A model generated the notes under the pieces. The model made no database searches. It was not told the origin of the DNA and worked only from the letters and a program-made list of their open reading frames with translations. Positions 8,878 to 18,431 of a DNA stretch of 53,786 nucleotides are shown piece by piece. The position numbers were made by a program, and so were the translations under genes. Numbering within the stretch: the stretch's first letter is position 1; the number at the start of each line of letters is the position of its first letter. The stretch spans positions 1 to 53,786 of the forward strand of contig JABDBZ010000006.1 in assembly GCA_013288385.1 (NCBI GenBank). The letters are read 5' to 3'. This stretch comes from Bacteroidota bacterium (GTDB lineage: Bacteria > Bacteroidota > Bacteroidia > B-17B0 > Aurantibacillaceae).

Positions 8878-11211
8878 ATGACAAAAAAAATACTTGTACT
8901 TACAACAGCTCTTGTCCTTTCTATAGGAAGTTTGTTTTCTCAAAACAATACTAGCGCTCCTAATTCACAAAAAAAATCAGGCACTCCACCTGCTCCTCAA
9001 CAATGGGATGATTGGTTTAATGCCGAAGTAGCAAAATTCAAAGAAAAGAATCTTGCAGGTAAAACACAATTTGCCAACTTTAATATTCCTGTTATTTTTC
9101 ATATTCTACATACCGGAGCCGCTGTAGGCACACCTCCGAATATACCTGCAACTCGTGTTTGGGCCCAGGTAAATATTTTAAATGAAGTTTACGGTGGTAT
9201 AGGAGCAAATCCAAATGCTATCACTCAGTACTCTTCCTTTGTTGCTAATCCTGGTATTAGTTTTTGCTTAGCTACTAAAGATCCAACAAATATTCCCTTA
9301 GCAGAACCTGGAATTGATCGCGTTGACATTGGTGCATTATTATCTGCTAATACCGCTACAATTCCAACCGATGCTCAACTTTTAAGCTTTATTGAATATA
9401 CTGTTAAACCAGCTATTATTTGGGATCCTACTCAATACCTCAATATTTTTGTGGCAGAATTAAGCACAAGCGTTTCTGTTATGGGAGGGGCTACTTATCC
9501 TGCATCAACTACTCTACAAGGTCTTGGTGCCATTGGAACAGGATCAACAGATGGCGTTTGGGTATCAACAGAAACGGTAGGTTTTTCAACAGTTACACCT
9601 GGACCTTACACAGCAAATTATGATCAAGGTAAAAACCTTGCGCATGAAATTGGTCATTGGCTTGGTTTAAAAAATATTTGGGGAGATGCTAATTGCGGTT
9701 CTGATTATTGCTTTGATACACCTCCTGCATTTGGGCCAAATACGAATTGCCCTAGTACTTATCCTTGGCATATGAATTCTTGCGGACCAGCTTTAAGTCC
9801 GGGAGGAGAAATGGCAATGAACATAATGGATTATACTTTTGATGCATGCAGATACATGTTCACGAATGAACAAGTAATAAGAATGCATACGGCAATGAGT
9901 CAATGTCCGTTCAGATGGTTATTAGGCACAACCGGTCTTTGTACCAATACAGTTACTTATCCGGCTGGCGGTGCTTATGCAAGTTTTAGTTTAACAGCTC
10001 CTTTTCCATGTTTTGGTCAGGCGTTTACTCCGGTTAATACATCTACGGGAAGTCCAACCCCAACCTATACCTGGGTGCTTACACCAAACACGGCAACAGT
10101 TTTACAAGGGTATGGCGTTGCCATGCCTTCATTTAATTTATCTAGTCAAGGAAGTTATACTTTAACATTAATAGCTTCAAATACAATTGCGACTACATCT
10201 CAAACATATACATTCACTACCTATAACTGTCCTAAGGGTTCGCTTTGTATAGATACTTTACAGAAAATTAAAAAAACAGATACTCTTTCGGTTTACAGTG
10301 CTAATTCAAGCACATCAGTTATTGGATGTGGCACAGTTAGTCCTGGTTTCCTAACAGGAACAAATTGTTATCAGGATAAAGAATTTGCACAATATTTTGC
10401 AGGAACTACATACAGCGATGTGCCTGTTCCTCAATTGAGTTCAGTTTATGTATTGTTTAATAGAGCCGGAACGAAATCAAATACAGGATTATCAAATGTT
10501 TCTTGTAATATTTGGGGGGGTAGCTATGCCGGCGGACCAACGAGTTTATTAATTCAAAATCCGACGTCATTGTCAAATATAACGGCAACAACTGTGGGAA
10601 CATGGTCAACACTAGCATCACCTACATCATCAGTTCCATGGTGCGGTACATCAACTTACACTTTTGCCAGTAACGCTGTTTATGTATATAAATTCTCGTT
10701 TAATCCGCCATATACATTACCAACAACTGGTTTCCATGCCGGTATAGAAATGCCTTGGACTACATCTCAAGATTCTGCTCAAATATTCTCTAACACTTTA
10801 TTAAATGCACCGATATCTGACTCATCGGCTTCTGTTAGAACATTTAATAATAACTGGTATAAACTTTACTCTTTACGCGGTAAAAATGTTCAGTTGGCAA
10901 TTATACCAGAAATAACTTGTAAGGCACAAGTGGGTATAGAAGTATATACAAATGAATTGCAAGCCAATGTTACATTGATGCCAAACCCAAACAATGGAGT
11001 GTTTAGTATCTTAACTACGTTTGGTAAAGAACAAAACTTAACTTTCAAAATCTACAATTACTTAGGGCAGGTAATGGGTACAAATAAAGAAAGCAATGTT
11101 ACAAACCGAGTTTTTGATATTGACATGAGTAACCAATCAAATGGTGTTTACTTTGTTGAGATTAGTAATGGAACTCAAAAAGCGGTTAAGAAAGTTGTGA
11201 TCAATAAATAA
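8878..11211 (+). CDS. Secreted M43 (pappalysin-like) metalloprotease with T9SS sorting domain
   Basis: A 777-residue secreted protease. It has a signal peptide (cut near LFSQ), an M43 catalytic domain with the metzincin motif HEIGHWLGLKN (first His near residue 256) and the Met-turn region MNIMDYTFDACRYMFT, a PKD-like segment (about 370-450, TPTYTWVLTPNTATV), a domain of unknown type, and a C-terminal T9SS sorting domain (MPNPNNGVFSI through VKKVVINK). The product should be exported by Sec, then across the outer membrane by T9SS. Substrate unknown; likely extracellular nutrition or matrix processing. The closing motif GIYFVEI-like sequence is here GVYFVEIS. Confidence 0.9.
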   Translation: MTKKILVLTTALVLSIGSLFSQNNTSAPNSQKKSGTPPAPQQWDDWFNAEVAKFKEKNLAGKTQFANFNIPVIFHILHTGAAVGTPPNIPATRVWAQVNILNEVYGGIGANPNAITQYSSFVANPGISFCLATKDPTNIPLAEPGIDRVDIGALLSANTATIPTDAQLLSFIEYTVKPAIIWDPTQYLNIFVAELSTSVSVMGGATYPASTTLQGLGAIGTGSTDGVWVSTETVGFSTVTPGPYTANYDQGKNLAHEIGHWLGLKNIWGDANCGSDYCFDTPPAFGPNTNCPSTYPWHMNSCGPALSPGGEMAMNIMDYTFDACRYMFTNEQVIRMHTAMSQCPFRWLLGTTGLCTNTVTYPAGGAYASFSLTAPFPCFGQAFTPVNTSTGSPTPTYTWVLTPNTATVLQGYGVAMPSFNLSSQGSYTLTLIASNTIATTSQTYTFTTYNCPKGSLCIDTLQKIKKTDTLSVYSANSSTSVIGCGTVSPGFLTGTNCYQDKEFAQYFAGTTYSDVPVPQLSSVYVLFNRAGTKSNTGLSNVSCNIWGGSYAGGPTSLLIQNPTSLSNITATTVGTWSTLASPTSSVPWCGTSTYTFASNAVYVYKFSFNPPYTLPTTGFHAGIEMPWTTSQDSAQIFSNTLLNAPISDSSASVRTFNNNWYKLYSLRGKNVQLAIIPEITCKAQVGIEVYTNELQANVTLMPNPNNGVFSILTTFGKEQNLTFKIYNYLGQVMGTNKESNVTNRVFDIDMSNQSNGVYFVEISNGTQKAVKKVVINK

Positions 11212-11231
11212 ATTGAATTATAAAACAAAAG

Positions 11232-11262
11232 AAACCCTCAATGAAAATTGGGGGTTTTTTAT
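11232..11262. terminator. Bidirectional intrinsic terminator
   Basis: AAACCCTCAAT, a GAAA loop and ATTGGGGGTTT form an 11-bp stem (one G-T wobble) followed by a T-tract on the plus strand. An A-rich stretch precedes it, so it can serve both the M43 protease gene and the converging tatD. Confidence 0.85.
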
Positions 11263-11277
11263 TTCTCAATTCTAAAC

Positions 11278-12042
11278 TTATTTTCCGAAAATAAATTCTG
11301 CGTTTTTCTCAGTTACTTCTTCCACTTCAAGCATAGAGATTTGTTTTACTTCAGCAATTTTTTTTGCGACCTCTAATATAAACCCTGGTTCGTTTCGTTT
11401 GCCACGGTGAGGGATGGGAGCCAGATAAGGTGCATCAGTTTCTAACACTAAATATTCGAGTGCAATTTCTTGAACAACTTTATCTAAACCACTATTTTTA
11501 AAAGTAACAACTCCACCAATTCCTAATTTAAAATTTTTGAGATCAATAATTTTATTTGCTTGTTCAATATTTCCACTAAAGCAATGGAAAATTCCTTTTG
11601 GTAATTTTTGAAACGATTTTAAAACATCATACACTTCATTAAAAGCATCACGGCAATGAATAATAATTGCGTAATCATAATCTAAAGCCCATTGAATTTG
11701 TTTTTTGAAAGCATCAATTTGTTGGTTAATAAATGTTTTATCCCAATACAAATCAATTCCTATTTCACCAATAGCAGCGTATTTTCTTTTAGCTAAATAT
11801 TGCTCTACAATTAATAGTTCATCTTCTACATTTGCCTTTACACTGCAAGGATGCAATCCCATCATAGCAAAACAATTATCCGGATATTTTTTTTCGAGAT
11901 CATGCATGCGCTCAATGCTTTCTGAATCTACATTTGGCAAATAAAATTTTTGGATATTATTCTTTATTGCTTTGCTTATCAGCTGCTCTCTATCTGCGTC
12001 AAACTCCTCAGCATACAAGTGAATATGGGTGTCGATAATCAT
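11278..12042 (-). CDS. tatD: TatD-family metal-dependent deoxyribonuclease
   Basis: TIM-barrel hydrolase of 254 residues. The metal ligands are present: DTHIHL at residues 3-8, IGEIGID near 93, IIIHCRDAF near 127, FHCFSG near 153 and the late Asp in LETDAPYLAP near 202. Family members are 3'-5' DNases or D-tyrosyl-tRNA-like hydrolases; the exact substrate cannot be read from sequence. The N-terminus starts directly at the metal-binding motif, which fixes the start. It diverges from lnt with a 34-bp gap. Confidence 0.92.
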   Translation of the reverse strand: MIIDTHIHLYAEEFDADREQLISKAIKNNIQKFYLPNVDSESIERMHDLEKKYPDNCFAMMGLHPCSVKANVEDELLIVEQYLAKRKYAAIGEIGIDLYWDKTFINQQIDAFKKQIQWALDYDYAIIIHCRDAFNEVYDVLKSFQKLPKGIFHCFSGNIEQANKIIDLKNFKLGIGGVVTFKNSGLDKVVQEIALEYLVLETDAPYLAPIPHRGKRNEPGFILEVAKKIAEVKQISMLEVEEVTEKNAEFIFGK

Positions 12043-12076
12043 ACGCCAAAATTAGGAACAAAAATTGTAATTTAGC

Positions 12077-13678
12077 ATGTTTATGATCAGCAAAAGAAAT
12101 ATAATGGTTTATGTTTTATTAGGAGGGCTCTTGATGAGCATTTCCTGGTTCTTCGGTTTAACTGCTTTTATTTTTATTGCCTTTACGCCTCTCTTATTGA
12201 TAGAAAATTATTTTTCTGTTGGAGACGGTATCCGAAGAAAAAAATTAAAATTTATTGGTTTAACTTATGTCACTTTTTTGTTTTGGAATTTAGGCGTAAC
12301 CTGGTGGGTTTGGAACGCCTCTGCCGGTGGGGCTTTAATGGCTTTTTTATGTAATTCGTTACTCATGACAATTGTTTTTGTAACGTTTTCTAACATCAAA
12401 AATAAAATTAATAAACCATGGAGCATTTGGTTATTATTGCCAATTTGGTTGGCATGGGAATATGGTCATACCTTATGGGATCTCACGTGGCCGTGGCTTA
12501 CATTAGGTAATATATTTGCGTTTAAACCAAACTGGATTCAATGGTATGAATTCACAGGTACTTCTGGCGGGAGTTTATGGACCTTATGTGTGAATATTCT
12601 TTTATTCAAAATTATAACGAGTTCAAATTTTTCGCTCAAAAAAACTTACAAACCCCTTGCCGCAATTTTAATTCCAATTGCTTTTTCGTATTTAATTTTA
12701 TTCACTTACAAAAATACATCTGCATTAAAAGAACAAAATATTGTTGTAGTTCAACCAAACATCGATCCTTACAACGAAAAATTTGACATTGGTTATAATG
12801 ATCAGTTTTTAGCAATGCTCTATCAAATAAAAGGGAAAGTAAATTCTGAAACAAATTATTTAGTATTGCCCGAAACCTTTGTCACGGGCATGACCTGGTA
12901 TGGTTTAAATGAAGATAATTTAAACTCGTGCGAAGAAGTTATTTGGTTTAGAGATAGCCTACTTACCAAATTTCCAAACTTAAATATCATAACTGGCGCT
13001 TGTACTTTTACTATTTACACTGATACAAAAAACATTTCTTCTACTGCTCGTAAACAACAAAATGGTTCTTTTGTTGATTTTTATAATACAGGACTCCAAA
13101 TTAATTTACAGAAAACGCAATCGTATCATAAATCGAAGTTGGTGCCAGGGTCAGAGCTGATGCCTTTTCCTGCCTTACTTAAACCACTTGAATCTTTGGC
13201 GATAGATATGGGTGGTACAATTGGAAGTTTAGGCATTCAAAAAGAAAGAGATGTTTTTGAAGGTAACAACGGAATTAAAGTAGCACCCGTTATTTGTTAT
13301 GAAAGCATATATGGCGACTATTGTACAGAGTATATCAGAAAAGGTGCAAACTTTATTTTTATAATAACCAATGATGGCTGGTGGGGTAATACACCGGGCT
13401 ACAAGCAACATTTAAATTATGGACGATTACGCGCTATTGAAACCAGACGTTGCATTGCTAGAAGTGCTAATACCGGTGTCTCCGCTTTTATTGATGAAAA
13501 AGGAAATATTTCTCAATCAACTAATTGGTGGGAAAAAGCTGTGATACAAGCCTCTTTGAAACCAAATGATGAACTTACTTTTTTTGTAAAATTTGGTGAT
13601 CTTATTTCTAAATTGAGCTTTATTATCGCCTCTATTCTCTTGGTATATTATTGGTTTTTGCGTTTTTTTAAACGCTAA
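12077..13678 (+). CDS. lnt: Apolipoprotein N-acyltransferase
   Basis: Inner-membrane enzyme that N-acylates the lipid-modified cysteine of lipoproteins. About six N-terminal transmembrane segments (residues 1-210) precede a nitrilase-like periplasmic domain with catalytic Glu in LPETF (near 264), Lys in KSKLVPGSELMPF (near 355) and Cys in VICYES (near 405); a last membrane segment ends the protein. At 533 residues it is of normal size. An ATG two codons downstream is an alternative start. The many lipoproteins in this window are likely clients. Confidence 0.93.
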   Translation: MFMISKRNIMVYVLLGGLLMSISWFFGLTAFIFIAFTPLLLIENYFSVGDGIRRKKLKFIGLTYVTFLFWNLGVTWWVWNASAGGALMAFLCNSLLMTIVFVTFSNIKNKINKPWSIWLLLPIWLAWEYGHTLWDLTWPWLTLGNIFAFKPNWIQWYEFTGTSGGSLWTLCVNILLFKIITSSNFSLKKTYKPLAAILIPIAFSYLILFTYKNTSALKEQNIVVVQPNIDPYNEKFDIGYNDQFLAMLYQIKGKVNSETNYLVLPETFVTGMTWYGLNEDNLNSCEEVIWFRDSLLTKFPNLNIITGACTFTIYTDTKNISSTARKQQNGSFVDFYNTGLQINLQKTQSYHKSKLVPGSELMPFPALLKPLESLAIDMGGTIGSLGIQKERDVFEGNNGIKVAPVICYESIYGDYCTEYIRKGANFIFIITNDGWWGNTPGYKQHLNYGRLRAIETRRCIARSANTGVSAFIDEKGNISQSTNWWEKAVIQASLKPNDELTFFVKFGDLISKLSFIIASILLVYYWFLRFFKR

Positions 13679-13717
13679 ATAATAAGTACTTTTATATCGA
13701 AAAAATAATACCGTTTT

Positions 13718-15124
13718 ATGGAAAAATTTGATGTTACAATTATTGGAGCTGGTCCTGGTGGATACGTTGCAGCCATCCGTTGCGCTCAATTAGGAATGAA
13801 AACTGCTTTGGTTGAAAAATATCCTTCGCTTGGTGGCACTTGCTTAAATGTAGGTTGTATTCCCTCAAAAGCGTTGTTAGATTCGAGTGAGCATTTTTTT
13901 AATGCTGCAAATCATTTCCAAGAACATGGGATTGATATCAAAGACCCAAAAGTAAACATCAAACAAATGATTGAACGCAAACGTGGCGTTGTAAAAATGA
14001 CTGTTGATGGAATTAATTTTTTAATGAAGAAAAATAAGATTACAGTTTATACCGGCATTGGAAGTTTTGTAAATAAAACAACAATACAAATAAAAAAAGC
14101 AGATAACACAGTTGAGCAAATTGAAAGCACTAAAACGATTATTGCAACAGGATCAAAACCGAGCACATTACCTGGAATTGAAATTGATAAAAAAAGAATT
14201 ATTACTTCTACTGAAGCGTTAGAATTACAAGAAGTTCCAAAGCATATGATCATTATTGGCGGTGGTGTTATTGGTTTAGAATTAGGAAGTGTATACGGAA
14301 GATTGGGAAGTAAAATTACTGTTGTTGAATTCATGGATCGCATTATTCCTGGTATGGATGGCTCTCTGAGTAAAGAATTGCAACGTATATTAAAAAAGAA
14401 TTTAGGGTTTGAATTTTTATTTAAACATAAAGTTACCGGCGTAAAAAATTCTGGAAAAGAAGTTACGGTAAGTGCTTTTAATGCGAAGGATGAAAAGATA
14501 GAAATTAAAGGTGACTATTGTTTAATGTCCGTTGGCAGAAAACCTTATACCGAAGGATTAGGTTTAGAAAACGCAGGCGTAAAATTAGATAACAGAGGAA
14601 GAATTGAAACGGATGATCATTTAAAAACCAACGTAGAAAATATTTACGCTATTGGTGATGTTGTGAAAGGTGCAATGCTAGCCCATAAAGCAGAAGAAGA
14701 GGGTGTGCTGGTTGCTGAACAAATGGCCGGACAAAAACCACACATCAATTATAATTTAATTCCTGGCGTTGTTTATACATGGCCTGAAGTTGCTGCTGTT
14801 GGTTATACCGAAGAGCAATTAAAAGAACAAGGTAAAAAATATAAAGTTGGTAATTTTCCATTTAAAGCAAGTGGAAGAGCGAGAGCAAGTATGGATACGG
14901 ATGGTTTCGTAAAAGTTTTAGCTGATGAAGCAACAGATGAAATCTTAGGAGTTCATATGATTGGTCCGCGTACAGCCGATATGATTGCAGAAGCTGTTGT
15001 GGCAATGGAATACAAAGCAAGTGCTGAAGATATTTCACGGATGAGTCATGCCCACCCTACTTTCACCGAAAGCATGAAAGAAGCATGTTTAGATGCCACC
15101 GGAAAAAGAGCATTACATATTTAA
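13718..15124 (+). CDS. lpdA: Dihydrolipoyl dehydrogenase (E3)
   Basis: FAD-dependent flavoprotein disulfide reductase of 2-oxoacid dehydrogenase complexes. It shows the N-terminal FAD motif IIGAGPGGYVAAI, the redox-active disulfide GGTCLNVGCIPSKA (CxxxxC, near residues 41-46), the NAD motif IIGGGVIGLELG near residue 178, the second FAD motif YAIGDV near 312 and the C-terminal catalytic HAHPTFTESM. Length of 468 is typical. It is not next to E1/E2 genes here. Confidence 0.95.
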   Translation: MEKFDVTIIGAGPGGYVAAIRCAQLGMKTALVEKYPSLGGTCLNVGCIPSKALLDSSEHFFNAANHFQEHGIDIKDPKVNIKQMIERKRGVVKMTVDGINFLMKKNKITVYTGIGSFVNKTTIQIKKADNTVEQIESTKTIIATGSKPSTLPGIEIDKKRIITSTEALELQEVPKHMIIIGGGVIGLELGSVYGRLGSKITVVEFMDRIIPGMDGSLSKELQRILKKNLGFEFLFKHKVTGVKNSGKEVTVSAFNAKDEKIEIKGDYCLMSVGRKPYTEGLGLENAGVKLDNRGRIETDDHLKTNVENIYAIGDVVKGAMLAHKAEEEGVLVAEQMAGQKPHINYNLIPGVVYTWPEVAAVGYTEEQLKEQGKKYKVGNFPFKASGRARASMDTDGFVKVLADEATDEILGVHMIGPRTADMIAEAVVAMEYKASAEDISRMSHAHPTFTESMKEACLDATGKRALHI

Positions 15125-15211
15125 GAACGATACAAGAATAATGACAACAGGATATATGACGCATTTCGGTCTTAACTCCTGCAGTCTTGAATCATATCTC
15201 AAACACACAAA

Positions 15212-15703
15212 ATGAGTAAACCAATAGTAGGAATAATAATGGGAAGTAACAGCGATATGCCTGTTATGCAAGCAGCTGCTGATGTATTAAAAGAATTAGG
15301 AATTACTTTTGAGATTGATATCGTTTCTGCACATCGTACTCCAGAAAAAATGTTTGAATATGCTAAGAATGCGCACTTGCGGGGATTACAAGTGATCATT
15401 GCCGGCGCCGGAGGCGCCGCACACTTACCCGGTATGGTTGCATCCTTAACGCCTTTGCCGGTAATTGGTGTGCCGGTAAAAAGTAGTAATAGCATTGATG
15501 GTTGGGACAGCTTATTAAGTATTGTACAAATGCCAAACGGTGTGCCTGTTGCAACGGTTGCGGTTAATGCATCACAGAATGCAGGGATTTTAGCAGCGCA
15601 AATAATTTTTTGCAGTAGCAAAGAAGCGCTTGAAAAAATAATAGTTTTTAAAGAAGCGCTCAAGCAAAAAGTGAACAAAGCCTCTGATGACTTAAAAAAA
15701 TAA
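15212..15703 (+). CDS. purE: 5-(carboxyamino)imidazole ribonucleotide mutase
   Basis: Class I PurE of de novo purine synthesis. It has GSNSDMPVM near residue 10, the catalytic His in SAHRTPEKM near residue 44, and the [12 protein letters not shown] active-site loop. Length 163 is normal. It ends in a run of seven A bases directly before TAA. In the zero frame this reads A AAA AAA, the heptamer type known for -1 slippage, and the -1 frame beyond it is yidD. purK is not in view. Confidence 0.94.
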   Translation: MSKPIVGIIMGSNSDMPVMQAAADVLKELGITFEIDIVSAHRTPEKMFEYAKNAHLRGLQVIIAGAGGAAHLPGMVASLTPLPVIGVPVKSSNSIDGWDSLLSIVQMPNGVPVATVAVNASQNAGILAAQIIFCSSKEALEKIIVFKEALKQKVNKASDDLKK

Positions 15704-15705
15704 TC

Positions 15706-15915
15706 ATCAAACAAATTGCTATTATATTCGTAAAATTTTATCAGGCTTCTATTTCTCCTTTACTTCCAAATGCTTGTCGTTATTCGCCAACTTGTAGTCA
15801 GTATACAATTGAAGCCATAAATAAATATGGTGCATTAAAAGGTGGCTGGTTGGGTTTTAGACGTATTTTGCGTTGCCATCCTTGGGGTGGACATGGTTAT
15901 GATCCGGTTCCGTAG
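15706..15915 (+). CDS. yidD: YidD membrane protein insertion efficiency factor (ATC start)
   Basis: A 69-residue reading that matches YidD along its whole length: [20 protein letters not shown], then [18 protein letters not shown] and the C-terminal [14 protein letters not shown]. YidD is an inner-membrane-associated protein that helps YidC insert membrane proteins. No ATG, GTG or TTG exists in this frame between the upstream stop at 15688 and the first conserved residue. ATC at 15706 would give MKQIAI, the usual start of the family. The gene begins 2 bp after the purE stop and lies in the -1 frame relative to purE, so coupling or frameshift fusion is possible. It ends at TAG 15913-15915. Confidence 0.85.
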   Translation: MKQIAIIFVKFYQASISPLLPNACRYSPTCSQYTIEAINKYGALKGGWLGFRRILRCHPWGGHGYDPVP

Positions 15916-15950
15916 TTTTTAGCCACGGGGACACAGAGACACGAAGATAA
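15916..15950 (+). repeat. CCACGGAGACAC-type short dispersed repeat, copy 1
   Basis: TTTTTAGCCACGGGGACAC followed by AGAGACACGAAG. The same degenerate words recur at 28771-28805 and, inverted and in tandem, at 29011-29107. All copies are intergenic. Function unknown. Confidence 0.7.
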
Positions 15951-15965
15951 AGGACTCTTAATGTT

Positions 15966-16754
15966 TTACATAAATTTCTTAAAAACTGGTGTTGCTTGTA
16001 ATGATTTCAAATTAAAGATTATTTCATGAAATTTAATTATATTCTTGTTGACATCATTATTATACTGAACAAGTGGATTTCCATAGACAATTCCATTTTC
16101 TTTTGAATAAAATGTTGTTATGAAAACAACCGCGCCAAACGAAACCTTTGCTATAGTTGTATGAAGTATATCTATAAGAGTATCATTTGTAAGTGGATTT
16201 TCATCCTTTAAAGAATTAAAAAAGGTTTTAGTGATTTCTATATGCAAAGCCGTATTTTGATTTGAATATCCTTGCTTTTTACCAAGTTCGTCCTTCTTAA
16301 GAATGGAATCAACTAAAGATTCTATATAATAACCGGTCTTATCCGTCTGTCTTGTTCCACATTCAACATAAATAGTATCATTATTGAAATCTATTTTAAA
16401 ATCCGGATTTTCTTTAGGTTTAGAAAAACTGATTTTATTATCTATTAATCGCGCATAAGTCAATATTTCAAACTTTTCGCCTCTTAAATTTATATTGTCA
16501 ATTGATAATTTATTTAAGTATTGGTTAAAATCCTTTGTATTAAAAAATTTTATTTTTTGAAATTGGGATAAAAAATAATTGGTATAAATTAAATGATCCC
16601 AATATGTTTCATAATTGTATTGATGGTGAGATTGAATTCTTTCAAATTCTTTTGTAAAAAAGTTATTTGAATTTTCAACTCGTTTAATATCAATTCCTGT
16701 TGTATTAAAAATAAGATCTGCTAAGATGTTCTGATTTTTTAAAAAATTTGTCAC
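15966..16754 (-). CDS. Hypothetical protein with PD-(D/E)XK-nuclease-like core
   Basis: A 262-residue protein not recognised as a named family. The segment GEKFEILTYARLI (near residue 92), then NPDFKI (near 117) and IYVECGTRQ (near 129) has the order helix-Glu, PD, beta, E-x-x of restriction-endonuclease-like folds, but the usual catalytic Lys is replaced (ExG) or has moved. It is lysine- and asparagine-rich, without signal peptide or membrane segment, so probably cytoplasmic. The start is GTG at 16754. It stands alone between yidD and the subtilase gene, which suggests an acquired gene. It might be an orphan defence or repair nuclease; this is inference only. Confidence 0.6.
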   Translation of the reverse strand: MTNFLKNQNILADLIFNTTGIDIKRVENSNNFFTKEFERIQSHHQYNYETYWDHLIYTNYFLSQFQKIKFFNTKDFNQYLNKLSIDNINLRGEKFEILTYARLIDNKISFSKPKENPDFKIDFNNDTIYVECGTRQTDKTGYYIESLVDSILKKDELGKKQGYSNQNTALHIEITKTFFNSLKDENPLTNDTLIDILHTTIAKVSFGAVVFITTFYSKENGIVYGNPLVQYNNDVNKNIIKFHEIIFNLKSLQATPVFKKFM

Positions 16755-16784
16755 AATATTAAAAACAATAATATCAAGAATTCC

Positions 16785-18431
16785 CTACTCCTTCACAACC
16801 TTCTGCATCGCACTACCCGACTTGGTACTTACTTTAATAAAATAAACACCGGTTGCATAAGAACTTAAATCGAGCGTTAATTCTTGATCAGAAGATTTTA
16901 TTGTTTTCACTGAAGTGCCAACAATATTTACTACTTCAATTGTGTAAGGTTCAGTAGTTGTGTTTACCATTTTTACTTTTACTTTGCCAGAAAATGGATT
17001 GGGGTAAACAGAAAAAATAGTTTGTTGCAAAGAATAATTTTTTAAACCAACCGGCTCGGCACATATATCGGGTATTCCCCAGCCATAAGAATTATTTGGA
17101 TTTAATTTAAGAGATGCTGTGTGTTTTAAAGTATCCAATACTTTCATATTACTATAAGTACTAAATCTTTGCCAGAAACAAGCTACAGCTCCGGCCATTA
17201 TTGGTGTTGCAAATGATGTTCCGTTACCCGGACTATAACCTCCTCCTGAAGTCGCAACATATGCATTAGCTCCTCTAGCAACTAAATCAGGTTTTATTCT
17301 TCCATCAGAAGTTGGTCCTTTTGAACTAAAACCTGCGATTACGTTTGTACTATCAATAGCACCAACAGTACAAATACTATCTGCATCTGCAGGTACTCCA
17401 ATAAATTGCCAGGCGCTTTGACCTTCATTTCCTGCAGCATTTAAAACAAACATGCCTTTACGGGAAGCCATGGTAGCCGCAATACTCATAGGATATGTTT
17501 TTCCGTTTAATCCCGCGTAATTCTGATTATAGGCTGAATTATCAAAAGTTGTATAACCTAATGAAGTAGTTAAAATATCTGCACCAACACTGTCAGCAAA
17601 TTCAGCACCTCTTATCCAATTATATTCTTCACTTGGAGTTTCTGTTGCTGCATCTTCTGTGCGTAATAACCAAAAATTTGCACGCGGCGCTGTACCAACC
17701 ATTACGTTGGGTACACAAGCTGCGATACATGATAAAACTTCACCTCCATGTGGATCATCTTCATAAACGCTTTGACCACCGGCAACAAAATCTTGTGTTC
17801 CTAAAATTCCGCCGCGAGCAAATAAACTATCAAACGCTGGGTGATTATTTATATTATTAAACCCTGCGTCTAATATCGCAATCGTCATACCTTGGCCACG
17901 GTAACCATATCCATGCATACAATCTACATCCAATTGATGAGCTTGCCAATAGGCCGCACCGTAATAAGCTGAACCCGTTGTTCTATTCATAAAAGTATTT
18001 GTATTTGCTTCTTCAGGTTTTTCCAAAACAATTTTAAATTTATTGGTAGGATTACTTCCTTGAACAAACGAATAAGAATTGATGGCATTTGTTGCATTTG
18101 AAATAGTTAAAGCAACTGTACTTGTAACTTTAATTGCAATTGAATTCATCCACTTGGAAGCATATAAAACTGTTACGTTTGGTGTACTTTCTATTTGTGT
18201 GATATAAGCAGGTGTTACGGGTAAATCTGTTTGATCAAACGGAACACTATGCGCTGCTCTTCTTTGAATAGCTTTGTTTGTTACAAAGGCAGATGGTGTG
18301 CTGACTGCATAAGGCGTTCCATTTTTGTCTTTTAATTTAATCCAAAATTTAGGAAATGTTTGTGCATTAAATGCAATAGTAGAAAATAAAATACTTACTA
18401 TTAGGACGATTATTTTTTTATTCAATTCCAT
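16785..18431 (-). CDS. Secreted subtilisin-like serine protease (S8) with T9SS sorting domain
   Basis: A 548-residue exported protease. After a signal peptide (cut near FNAQ) comes a propeptide-like region, then the S8 catalytic triad: Asp in AILDAGFN near residue 188, His in DPHGGEV near 228 and Ser in GTSFATPIMAG near 403. The C-terminus (YPNPFSGKVKVK through GVYFIKVS and MQKVVKE) is a T9SS sorting domain. It probably acts outside the cell. The start overlaps the end of the upstream lipoprotein gene by 14 bp, so the two are likely cotranscribed and cotranslated. Confidence 0.92.
   Translation of the reverse strand: MELNKKIIVLIVSILFSTIAFNAQTFPKFWIKLKDKNGTPYAVSTPSAFVTNKAIQRRAAHSVPFDQTDLPVTPAYITQIESTPNVTVLYASKWMNSIAIKVTSTVALTISNATNAINSYSFVQGSNPTNKFKIVLEKPEEANTNTFMNRTTGSAYYGAAYWQAHQLDVDCMHGYGYRGQGMTIAILDAGFNNINNHPAFDSLFARGGILGTQDFVAGGQSVYEDDPHGGEVLSCIAACVPNVMVGTAPRANFWLLRTEDAATETPSEEYNWIRGAEFADSVGADILTTSLGYTTFDNSAYNQNYAGLNGKTYPMSIAATMASRKGMFVLNAAGNEGQSAWQFIGVPADADSICTVGAIDSTNVIAGFSSKGPTSDGRIKPDLVARGANAYVATSGGGYSPGNGTSFATPIMAGAVACFWQRFSTYSNMKVLDTLKHTASLKLNPNNSYGWGIPDICAEPVGLKNYSLQQTIFSVYPNPFSGKVKVKMVNTTTEPYTIEVVNIVGTSVKTIKSSDQELTLDLSSYATGVYFIKVSTKSGSAMQKVVKE

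Noticed and set aside
15199-15714. Long minus-strand frame opposite purE
   Set aside because: It mirrors a strongly conserved enzyme and has no recognisable domain; a shadow of purE.
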